The position numbers and the translations under genes were made by a program. A model generated the notes under the pieces. It searched no databases. It was not told the DNA's origin and saw only the letters and a program-made list of their open reading frames with translations. Below are positions 1 through 7,450 of a stretch of DNA of 64,000 bases, piece after piece (within the stretch, counting starts at the first letter, position 1; the number at the start of each line of letters is the position of its first letter). Source of the stretch: Trichomonas vaginalis G3 (taxonomy: Eukaryota; Parabasalia; Trichomonadida; Trichomonadidae); contig NC_067206.1 in assembly GCF_026262505.1 (NCBI RefSeq), positions 37,029,896 through 37,093,895 of the forward strand, given 5' to 3'.

Positions 1-1007
1 ACGATTCCCTTCAAATCGATGGTTGCTGCCATGTAAAAAGAGTATGCAGCCTTGTGGAAGGTAATTTTCATGAAGTTGTCAGAGAGGATTGTCCATGCCA
101 TGAGGTAGAATGAAAAGAACCCTTGAATTCCGCTGGATCCTGGAATAACATAAGAGTAGATTACATCTTTTTGAGGCATGAACATGTGCTTGACAAGTTC
201 TGGTGTAAATTGGAGCGAGAATTTGTATGATGAGTCTGTTTTGTTGAGAAGTTCAGTAACTGCTGGAATATCTTCTTCTTTCATCGGACGACAGTTGTTG
301 TGGACAAGGCTTGGTACTTCAAACCTCTTCTTTGCAGCTGCCATCTTGTCTTTGGAGATTGGATAGTATCCTGAAGCACTTAAATTCTTTAAATTGATCG
401 GGCGATGGGCGTATGAACCTTTTGCGAATATTTTTGTAGGAATTCCTTTGCCAGAGAAAACTGCACGATAGATTTTCGCCTGTCTGACACGTCTTGCGAG
501 TTCCCAAATTAAAACTTGGGCTAATTTCTTCGAACGAAGCTTATTATGGACGCAAAGGAAGTTAACTGTGCACCACTTCTCTGTTTCTTGATTTAAGCGG
601 ATTGTATTTGGAATGCCAGAAATAAAACCAACGAGAGTTCCTGTTTTTGTGCGGACACCGAAAACCCATTCTGGAATACCACCTGGAATGGCGATAGCCC
701 ACTTGAGTAATGGCGCTGGAAGGCAAAATCTGAAACTATGTTGATCGTTTTCGATATAATGCATTTCAAGGAAATGATAAAGCTCTTGAAGCTGCTTTTC
801 ATCATTAATGTCGATGTTAGACCATGTGAATCCTGCTGGAAGTGGAGATGGCTGATCCGGTGGTGCGGTAACTGGAATTTGTGGATCAATGTAACCTTCA
901 GCAACGTCTTCAGCATCTTCTTTCACAACAGGTTGAACACTCCAGAACTTGTGAATTGCTTCTGCCTCCTCTGTATTCTGCTCCTCTACTTGTTTTGGTT
1001 CAGACAT
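1..1007 (-). CDS. NMT: Glycylpeptide N-tetradecanoyltransferase (N-myristoyltransferase), 3' end outside window
   Basis: This enzyme transfers myristate from myristoyl-CoA to the N-terminal glycine of target proteins in the cytosol. The frame is open from the ATG at 1007 to the window edge, giving 335 residues of a family usually 400-500 long. Two family signatures are visible: HKFWSVQPV near residues 19-27, and NFLCVHNKLRSKKLA near 149-163, the acyl-CoA-binding core of the GNAT-like fold. A proline-rich stretch (residues 42-58) precedes the core. A TCATTT initiator lies 8 bases upstream of the ATG, which supports this start. The gene is transcribed away from the coiled-coil gene at 1309. No lesions are seen. 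The family assignment is firm; the C-terminal catalytic part lies outside the window. Confidence 0.9.
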   Translation of the reverse strand, partial: MSEPKQVEEQNTEEAEAIHKFWSVQPVVKEDAEDVAEGYIDPQIPVTAPPDQPSPLPAGFTWSNIDINDEKQLQELYHFLEMHYIENDQHSFRFCLPAPLLKWAIAIPGGIPEWVFGVRTKTGTLVGFISGIPNTIRLNQETEKWCTVNFLCVHNKLRSKKLAQVLIWELARRVRQAKIYRAVFSGKGIPTKIFAKGSYAHRPINLKNLSASGYYPISKDKMAAAKKRFEVPSLVHNNCRPMKEEDIPAVTELLNKTDSSYKFSLQFTPELVKHMFMPQKDVIYSYVIPGSSGIQGFFSFYLMAWTILSDNFMKITFHKAAYSFYMAATIDLKGI

Positions 1008-1014
1008 AAAAATA

Positions 1015-1020
1015 AAATGA
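1015..1020 (-). promoter_or_regulatory. Trichomonad initiator (Inr) of NMT
   Basis: Read on the minus strand this is TCATTT, matching the known Trichomonas initiator TCA(+1)-Y-W. The +1 A would lie 11 bases before the ATG at 1007, a normal very short 5' leader for this organism. Confidence 0.6.
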
Positions 1021-1308
1021 AATTTCGGCTCTAGTACGATAAAAAAAAGCAGAGAAAAATAAATTTTGGTCAGATGTTTAGATTTTGATAAGAAGTTAAT
1101 CTTTACTTTATTTCTTGAATAATAACAATAATTGCTAATAATTCCTTTCATATTTACAACTGGCATCAATCCAATTCGAGATCATTTGCATTTTGCAATT
1201 ATAATTTAGCAACAAATTATCTTGTAAATAGGGCTTTCTAATCCTTCTCATTAAAGAGATATAAATCAATTTTTTTGAATCAACACATCAAATGTACGTT
1301 TAAAAATT
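1021..1308. other. Divergent intergenic region
   Basis: An AT-rich spacer between two divergent genes. A TCATTA at 1248-1253 is the best initiator candidate for the downstream + gene. Nothing else is recognisable. Confidence 0.4.
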
Positions 1309-2520
1309 ATGAGAAAATCAATGATTTCAAGTGATTCTCATTCAGACAGCTCAGATGGATCAGAATTATCAAACACAAGAGCAAATATCCTCCAAGAACA
1401 GCAACAATTGAAAAAAGAGATTCTAGCAGCAAAGCAACAAGTCCAACGATATGAACATGACTTAGAAATTGCTCAGAATGCATATAATATTGGTGAAATA
1501 GCGTTTTTACAGAGAGCTAAGAAGCTGGCACAACTTTTTGGCGGAACAATAAAGTCAGATGAAGAACTAATCGAAAAAGTCCAAAATTTAATGAAAGAAG
1601 CTGATGAAAATGAGCAAAAAGCAAAAGAACTTAGAGTAGAACTTGAAGAATATCAGAATGCTAAACAGCAAAATGATACTCTTGTTCAAACACAGCAAAA
1701 TGAATTACAAAAGCAAAAAGACTTGCTATCAAAGAAAAAAGCAGACCTTGCCAAAGCACAAGAGGTTTATGAAAACGCTACAAACGACTTAAACTTTATG
1801 CAACAAAAAACTACTGATTTAATAAATTCATTATCACCTGTTGCAGCTGCAATTGGCTGTACTGAAATCAATGATGAATTCTTCCGAATACTTGAGCAGC
1901 GACTATCTTCATATAATCCAGATTACGATAAGCCGCTCAAACGGATTGCAAAAGCTGCAAATGTTAGTTATAGAGGTCTAACTGGCTTTAATCCTGGACA
2001 ATTCTTTGATAAGGTTGTTGATTCCTACAATGAACTTCAAAATACAGTGAATCAAGAATCAAATGCACAGAATGAAGTCAAAAGAAAGATGGAAAACATA
2101 GATTTGCAAATAAAACAAAAAGAAAACGAAACAGAAACATTAAAACGGGCAATCGCAAAGCTTGAAGATGAATTAAATAATAAAAAATCTGCTCTTGCTC
2201 AAAAAGATAGTGAACAAATTGCAGAAATGAAGAAGAAGGCCGAAATTGTTCGAGCTAAGGAACTTGAGCATGTAAAAAGAGTTCTAGAAAAAATTGGAGC
2301 ACCAAGTTTAATCAAAGATAATACATCTCTTGATGATTCAATAGATATATTATGTTCAGTAATAATGAAGCTGGCACGTAAAGTTCAAGAAAGAAAGCAG
2401 TCAGCCCTTGCTCGAGATTCACACTCTCAAGAAAGGCTACAGCGAAATATACATGCTATTGAAGATACTGCTGACGTTATTATTAAATCTAATCGATTGT
2501 TACTCAAGAAATATAAATAA
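1309..2520 (+). CDS. Coiled-coil protein, function unknown
   Basis: I do not recognise this 403-residue protein. After a serine/aspartate-rich N-terminus (residues 5-25) come long heptad-like stretches rich in K, E, Q and A, at about 28-165 and 235-320. They are separated by a more globular part (about 170-225, with SLSPVAAAIGCTEI and a GLTGFNPGQFFDK segment). No enzyme motif, signal peptide or membrane segment is visible. The ATG at 1309 is used because an ATG 17 bases earlier opens only a three-codon frame. Coiled-coil proteins of this sort are common in trichomonads and often cytoskeletal, but that role is only a guess here. Confidence 0.75.
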   Translation: MRKSMISSDSHSDSSDGSELSNTRANILQEQQQLKKEILAAKQQVQRYEHDLEIAQNAYNIGEIAFLQRAKKLAQLFGGTIKSDEELIEKVQNLMKEADENEQKAKELRVELEEYQNAKQQNDTLVQTQQNELQKQKDLLSKKKADLAKAQEVYENATNDLNFMQQKTTDLINSLSPVAAAIGCTEINDEFFRILEQRLSSYNPDYDKPLKRIAKAANVSYRGLTGFNPGQFFDKVVDSYNELQNTVNQESNAQNEVKRKMENIDLQIKQKENETETLKRAIAKLEDELNNKKSALAQKDSEQIAEMKKKAEIVRAKELEHVKRVLEKIGAPSLIKDNTSLDDSIDILCSVIMKLARKVQERKQSALARDSHSQERLQRNIHAIEDTADVIIKSNRLLLKKYK

Positions 2521-2834
2521 AATTGTTTGATATCTTATTTTCTATTGGAATTGTTTACATTTATGCTATTTTTTTAAAAAAGTGATGATATTGTATACAA
2601 TATACTTTAAAAGTATATGATGTTATATTCCTAACGATAAGAAAAATAAATTGTTTGACTATTTTACAAACTGAATATTAATATCTTTTAGATTAGGCAA
2701 ACATTTACCATAAAAGTAAACATGTTTAGGCTAAATAAAAAAAATAAATACAGAAATACCTATTTTTTATTCTTTATCAAACGTCATAATATTTATTCTA
2801 TTAACAGAAAACATATATAATATAACTTTGGCAT
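2521..2834. other. Convergent intergenic region
   Basis: AT-rich spacer between the stop codons of two convergent genes. No gene, repeat or RNA is recognisable. Confidence 0.4.
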
Positions 2835-3878
2835 TCACTTGCAAAGTTCATTAAATTTATTTTGGATTTGTGAATTACGATTAATTTGATGAACAATTGC
2901 TGGATAAATGCTGAACAGATTATCTTTGAAGTTCGGTGGGCCGTCAATCTCAAACTGCTTGATAAGGTCCTTGTCACATAAACGAATTCCAACAGTTGCA
3001 AAATCATTATTTGAGACGAATTTAATTCCAGCGTTTTTAGGAATATTTGAAGCTAATATAAAATCTAAAACGCCTTGATCAGCAATAACTTCTTCTCCAG
3101 GTCTCCAATATCCAGATACTAATTTAACAAGGGGACCAAGAGCTTTGCCAGTACCACCGAAAACTCCTGAGCAAATTATATTTCCTTTATCCTTGAACCA
3201 TTCATGATCAAGTCCAACAAATTGGGGGCCCCAGCGTTTAACGAAAAAGTTATTGTAATAAGGAGAGTTCTCATCACTTAATTGAACAACATCATCGTTC
3301 CAATTAAATGGATCTGATTGAAACATGACATCACTTGTATCGATGTAAATTAACCTGTCAAAATATGAGCCAAATTTATCAATAAATGAGGCAATTAACG
3401 GGAATCGAATATATTGCTTTATATACATTGAAGCATCAATTGTTGTGCTCGTTTGTATAACATATGCTCCACATTTCTTAATGCGGTCAGGAACTTCTGA
3501 ATCTGTAAAGATGAGTATTTTGCCTTTAAAACCAGCTGTTCTTGCACTAATGGCAGATTCAAAACCCGATGATGCTCCAACTATAGAAATTAATATAATA
3601 TCTCTTTCTGTTGAACGATTATTATAAATTAAATTTGGTTTAAAGTTGCACAAACGGCATTCAGAATAAGTTACTTTATCCTTTAGTGCTTTTTCAACTG
3701 CTTTCGTATCATAAGTAATCCAATCAGAAGAATAATCTGTCATTGGGTAATTTTTATATGAAAGATCAGTATATTTAAGTCTTAAATCAAGTATAGTCTG
3801 GTATTTAGGAAGAGTGAGTGCAGCAATGGCAAATAAAAATGGTATAATTTGAGAAATATCCCAAAATTTTTTAACCAT
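2835..3878 (-). CDS. Putative type II membrane glycosyltransferase
   Basis: About 347 residues when started at the ATG at 3878. The frame is open further upstream (to about 3990) but has no ATG there. From this start the protein begins with MVKKFWD followed by a hydrophobic segment (IIPFLFAIAALTL), a good uncleaved signal anchor for the ER/Golgi lumen. The luminal part has a nucleotide-sugar-transferase look: a Rossmann-like start (IILISIVGAS), then YIDTSDVMFQSDPF, which resembles the DxD region of GT-A enzymes where metal and sugar nucleotide bind, and a later EEVIADQGVLDFIL segment of the kind that follows in such enzymes. Family and substrate are inferred from motif shape only. The missing upstream ATG leaves open a 5'-truncated gene. 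Confidence 0.55.
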   Translation of the reverse strand: MVKKFWDISQIIPFLFAIAALTLPKYQTILDLRLKYTDLSYKNYPMTDYSSDWITYDTKAVEKALKDKVTYSECRLCNFKPNLIYNNRSTERDIILISIVGASSGFESAISARTAGFKGKILIFTDSEVPDRIKKCGAYVIQTSTTIDASMYIKQYIRFPLIASFIDKFGSYFDRLIYIDTSDVMFQSDPFNWNDDVVQLSDENSPYYNNFFVKRWGPQFVGLDHEWFKDKGNIICSGVFGGTGKALGPLVKLVSGYWRPGEEVIADQGVLDFILASNIPKNAGIKFVSNNDFATVGIRLCDKDLIKQFEIDGPPNFKDNLFSIYPAIVHQINRNSQIQNKFNELCK

Positions 3879-5040
3879 AAATAAGGTGAAAATTGCAGTG
3901 ACAGATACGTAAATGATGATCAAATACTTATGTATAGAAAATAAAAGCTCTGATGATTTCTTAACTTCGAAAATTGTATTCAGGTTGTTACTAAAGACTT
4001 CGATTTTTCACTTCTTTTTCTGATGTTTACAATAAAAATTGAGAGAAAGTGCAAAAAAATTTTGCAAAAATTTTTCAATGCAATAGAATTTTTTTTCACC
4101 ATTGAATTTATGATATAACGACTTTTCCAGTAGTTAAGGGTTTCGTTTTGCGAAAAAAAACGTACAATACGCAATTTCGCTAAAAAAACATTTAGCTAGC
4201 AATTTCGACCTTTGACTCCACTCAAGACGTCACTTTTTTAATTTTGCGGTATCATATTTTTGGAAAATCTTTATGAATATTATATAAAAAGTCTCTTTAA
4301 TATCTATATTTCATATTTTTATCGATTTTTAAAGTTTTTGCGAAAAGTATTCAATTATTTTTGCTATTTGGTCGGGTAAATGTCAGATTTGCGACATTTT
4401 CTGATATGATATTCAGATTCTACGTTGATAATAATGCTTATAGAACCCTCTTGCTATTGTGTCAAAATTGCGAAACCGATAGCAAAAATATCTCGCAATA
4501 TCAAAATTGAGATATTGAGTGAATTATGCATTATAGAGATTAAAAATCTGATTTGTGAAAACATCTCATCAGTTTCTAGCTAATTCAAAAATCTTTACTA
4601 TCTTATTCGATTAAAATGAAAAGGGAATAGTTTCATTATGCTTTAAATGACAGCCTTATAATATAATCATAGTTTTCGCTCAATATGCAGCATTTTTTTT
4701 TCGAAATCTATGGTCAATGTCCTAAATACTGATTGCTTTGCATTCATATCTCTTACATTTTCTATACCCACATCACTATTCATTGCTATTCCTATCTTTT
4801 TCATTTTTGTTTGTTTCTCATAATTTCTCAAAAAACACGATAACTTGATATTTGTAAATATCATACTTTATAACGTAAATAAGAACTTGACCTATTAAGA
4901 AAAGCAGTAATGAAAAGAAAATCTGAAATTCATAAAAATTACAAGTTTCTGATGACAATTAGCTTAATTAAACCAGGTACAAGATTATATAATTGTATTT
5001 TCTATCCAATTATCCATATAATATCTTATCCAGAAAAAAT
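3879..5040. other. Non-coding stretch left of the first Polinton
   Basis: About 1.1 kb of very AT-rich DNA with only short chance frames. It contains TAAGGGTTTCG at 4135, whose inverted copy lies beyond the right end of the Polinton (see the separate repeat entries). No gene is supported. Confidence 0.4.
4136..4151 (+). repeat. Left arm of a 16-bp inverted repeat flanking the Polinton
   Basis: AAGGGTTTCGTTTTGC here is exactly inverted at 22742-22757. The nine bases outside each arm are similar (CCAGTAGTT on the left, ACAGGAGTT on the right, 7 of 9 equal). This could be the terminal repeat of an older small DNA transposon of about 1 kb into which the Polinton later inserted; a Mutator-like element would leave a 9-bp duplication. 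Chance cannot be excluded. Confidence 0.35.
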
Positions 5041-5046
5041 AACTTG
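5041..5046. repeat. Target-site duplication AACTTG, left
   Basis: AACTTG directly precedes the Polinton terminus and is repeated directly after its other end at 22610-22615. Six bases is the known duplication length for Polintons. Confidence 0.85.
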
Positions 5047-5940
5047 AGTAGTATATGTGAACGGGTTTAGTGACTTTTTTTGTTACGTCTATATATAGAC
5101 GAAGGTATATTTTCACATCTTCTATATATGATATAAAATTTTTTTTCTTACGTTTTTTAAGTCATGAATTCGTAAGAAAGTGTGACATTATTAAATAAAT
5201 TAGTAATAAATATTTATTTATAAATCATTAAAAAATTAACATTAATTTTAAAATAATTTATTTTTTTATCTTTTATAAAAGAAGCTATATATAGATGATG
5301 TCAGATATTCCGCGATTAATTAAACATTGTTTAAATCCTGAATGGGTTAAACTTCAATTTAAAAACTGAAGATTGTGAATTATTAAATGAATATGAAAGC
5401 CAAAATAAGCTAATGAGGTATAAATATAATGATAAAGAATATTTAATTTCATGGAATCAATGGAGTCATAATCAAAGACCTCATAAACGGGAAGAAGAAA
5501 TTGAAAATAATGAAATGGAAATCATTGATGACATTAAAGAGGATGGAATTCCTAAATTTTGTAGAAAAACCTTTAGAACTAAGTTAGGAGCATATAAACG
5601 TAGAGTATTAAATCCTGAAATACATAAAACATTTATTTAAAAAGGAAGACTGTGAATTATTAAACGTTAATGAATATGAAAATGCTAAATCAAAATTGAA
5701 ATTAAATATATTGGAAGTGATGAAAGGTGTAAAGATAAAGATAAAGTTTATTCAGTTTCATATAATAACTGGCACACGTTAGGGGATAAGAAAACATTTA
5801 GGAGATTATGGTAAAAGTTCTGAATTCTTCAAATCTAGTATGTACGAGAGAGTAAAAGAAATTAGAAATAATTATTTTCATGAATGAAAAATAAACTTTA
5901 AAAATTCATGTCTTACATTTTTGAATAATTTATTTTTTTA
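5047..5940 (+). repeat. Left terminal inverted repeat of Polinton 1
   Basis: About 894 bp, matching 21717-22609 in inverse orientation with only a few differences. Near its tip is the palindrome CGTCTATATATAGACG (5086-5101). The repeat is long enough to carry a whole gene, so the gene is present at both ends of the element. Confidence 0.88.
5295..5887 (+). pseudogene. Terminal-repeat copy of the two-repeat protein gene, broken
   Basis: This is the left-arm copy of the gene at 21771-22361, carried inside the terminal inverted repeat. It encodes the same protein with two repeats of the DCELLN...YKYNDKEYLISWNQW type. This copy is broken, whereas the right-arm copy has a whole reading frame. It belongs to the Polinton fossil. 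Confidence 0.7.
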
Positions 5941-5944
5941 ATTT

Positions 5945-6430
5945 ATGAAAATGAGTGGATCAAGATTCGTAACCGTCAATCAATTAATGGATGCTCTTTC
6001 ACCAATTCTTGAAAATGTTAAACAAGTAGATGTTTATTTCGATGATTATGTAGAAAGTTTATATTATAAAGGTAAGTTTAATATTAAACTTATTGCTTTT
6101 GCATTTGATAATAAATTAATTGAAAATGCAAAAATTTGGGAATTAATTCCGAATATTGAATATATAACAAATATTAATGATAAATGGTTTAAACGAATTC
6201 CAACCACAAAAGTTCTTTGTAAATTAATGATCAAAACTGAGGAAAAAGAATTTAACGGGTTTAAATATCATCCAAATAAAGTTTCAGAACTAGAAAATGA
6301 AAAACTTCAGAAAAAATTAAACGATAGACTTTCAAATGATCGTATTGAAAAAATAAATAAACTAGCAGAAGTTGCATTTAATAATGAAATATTTGATGAA
6401 TATAACCTTGAACTCAGTGATGGACTTTAA
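5945..6430 (+). CDS. Polinton 1 hypothetical protein, 161 aa
   Basis: The first gene inside the left terminal repeat, preceded by the T-rich leader that precedes most genes of this element. The protein has a short N-terminal VNQLMDALSPILENVKQ segment, a middle part rich in aromatic and basic residues, and a charged helical C-terminal half (LENEKLQKKLNDRLSNDR). No catalytic motif, signal or membrane segment is visible. I do not recognise it. Position next to virion genes suggests a packaging, assembly or DNA-binding role, which is inference only. Confidence 0.6.
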   Translation: MKMSGSRFVTVNQLMDALSPILENVKQVDVYFDDYVESLYYKGKFNIKLIAFAFDNKLIENAKIWELIPNIEYITNINDKWFKRIPTTKVLCKLMIKTEEKEFNGFKYHPNKVSELENEKLQKKLNDRLSNDRIEKINKLAEVAFNNEIFDEYNLELSDGL

Positions 6431-6484
6431 GTCCTGGGCACTTTGTGCCTTGAGCTTTAAGGACCCGGGCTCAACGAGTCATGA
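6431..6484. repeat. Pair of GC-rich mini-hairpins
   Basis: Two adjacent units of a dispersed hairpin family. The first is GTCCTG followed by GGCAC-TTT-GTGCC. The second is GGACCC followed by GGCTC-AAC-GAGTC. Each is preceded by CTTTAAG. They stand out as GC-rich in AT-rich DNA and lie at the convergence of two genes, so they could also act in transcript ending. Confidence 0.6.
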
Positions 6485-6837
6485 TTTATGAAATCAATAA
6501 TTTGATTTATTCGCTCTTCAATAATTTCTATTCTTTTTGTTAAATCATCTATTTTCATTAATGAGGTGATTCTTGATTGAGGAATAGATTTCAAACTAAC
6601 CACTCCTTTTATTTTTGAAATTTTGAATCCATCAACTTTAAACATTTTATTCAATTTACATGTTGTCAATTCTTCAAATAATTTTTTATTATTAGCATAA
6701 TAGTCATTAAATTCATCAACAGATGAAAAAATTTTTATTTCAGTAATTGGTTTAACAACGTTTATTTTTTGTTGAACATTTTCACTTTCATTTATTTCTT
6801 CCTCCTCTGTTTCATTTATTTTTAAAATTGGTTTCAT
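6457..6837 (-). CDS. Polinton 1 hypothetical protein, 126 aa
   Basis: Small acidic protein convergent with the 5945 gene. Residues 9-22 are glutamate-rich. A predicted globular middle (SSVDEFNDYYANNKKLFEEL) is followed by a C-terminal helix with heptad spacing (DDLTKRIEIIEERINQIIDFI), a likely oligomerisation helix. The ATG follows the same T-rich leader as other genes of the element. The last codons run into the mini-hairpin pair. Function unknown; the short C-terminal coiled coil would suit a structural or scaffolding protein. Confidence 0.55.
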   Translation of the reverse strand: MKPILKINETEEEEINESENVQQKINVVKPITEIKIFSSVDEFNDYYANNKKLFEELTTCKLNKMFKVDGFKISKIKGVVSLKSIPQSRITSLMKIDDLTKRIEIIEERINQIIDFINHDSLSPGP

Positions 6838-6904
6838 TTATCATTAAATAAAAATTAGAATATAAGTGATGAAATATATTTTTTTAATTAATATTAAATC
6901 AGAA

Positions 6905-7141
6905 ATGGCGGCAGGATTCTTTAAAAAATTATGGGATGGAATTAAGAAAGCTGCAGGTTGGGTTTATAAAAAGGTTATTAAACCTGTTGCAAACTTTTTG
7001 GCACCAGTAGCGAAAACGGCAGGAACTATCATAGGTGGAGTATTAGGTACTAAAGCAGGTAATCCGGCGATGGGAGCACAAGCAGGTAACGCAATTGGTG
7101 GAATTGCTGAAGGAATACTTAATAAAATAGGGGGTAAATAG
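6905..7141 (+). CDS. Small amphipathic, glycine-rich Polinton protein (candidate membrane-active virion peptide)
   Basis: A 78-residue protein started at the ATG at 6905. An ATG 39 bases upstream is in frame, but this start matches the N-terminus of the paralogue at 7166-7381. It opens with MAAGFFKKLWDGIKKAAGW, a cationic amphipathic helix with bulky aromatic residues on one side, followed by VYKKVIKPVANFL and a glycine/alanine-rich tail (TIIGGVLGTKAGNPAMGAQ). The composition is like membrane-lytic peptides and like the N-terminal helix of adenovirus protein VI. Placed just before the capsid gene, it could be a minor virion component that helps cross membranes. That is inference; the sequence shows only the composition and position. 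Confidence 0.6.
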   Translation: MAAGFFKKLWDGIKKAAGWVYKKVIKPVANFLAPVAKTAGTIIGGVLGTKAGNPAMGAQAGNAIGGIAEGILNKIGGK

Positions 7142-7165
7142 TGGAAAAATAAATAAATATTATTT

Positions 7166-7381
7166 TTATCTTAGTATTGGTTGTAGTCTTTGATAAACTT
7201 TTTCTCCTTTATTTAAAATTTCTCTTATTGGGGCAGCTTTTGGTGTTATTGATTCAGCAACGTCACTAATTGCTTCTTTATTCTTAAATATCCAATTTGC
7301 TCCTTTCTTCATTGTTTCCCAAACTTTATGCGCTCCTCTTTTTACTTTATCCCACAGTTTCTTAAAGAATCCTGCAGCCAT
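7166..7381 (-). CDS. Second small amphipathic Polinton protein, paralogue of the 6905 gene
   Basis: A 71-residue protein on the opposite strand, ending 25 bases from the stop of its paralogue. It starts MAAGFFKKLWDKVKRGAHKV, sharing the first eleven residues with the 6905 product, and the matching DNA is nearly identical over that stretch. The rest diverges: a cationic helix (MKKGANWIFKNKEAI) and a C-terminal helix with GEKVYQRLQPILR, with no glycine-rich tail. A duplicated, inverted pair with a conserved N-terminal helix suggests that this helix is the functional part. Likely a minor virion or membrane-active protein, by analogy only. Confidence 0.55.
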   Translation of the reverse strand: MAAGFFKKLWDKVKRGAHKVWETMKKGANWIFKNKEAISDVAESITPKAAPIREILNKGEKVYQRLQPILR

Positions 7382-7450
7382 AGTTGATTATTTCATTAAA
7401 ATTAAAAATTCATTTTCATATTTTAATTTTGATTTTTTATTTAATAATAA

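Noticed and set aside
2801-3007. Minus frame of 68 codons
   Set aside because: Out-of-frame shadow of the glycosyltransferase-like gene.
3980-4174. Minus frame of 64 codons upstream of the glycosyltransferase-like gene
   Set aside because: Different frame, AT-driven composition, no initiator; it might be a damaged 5' end, but nothing supports it.
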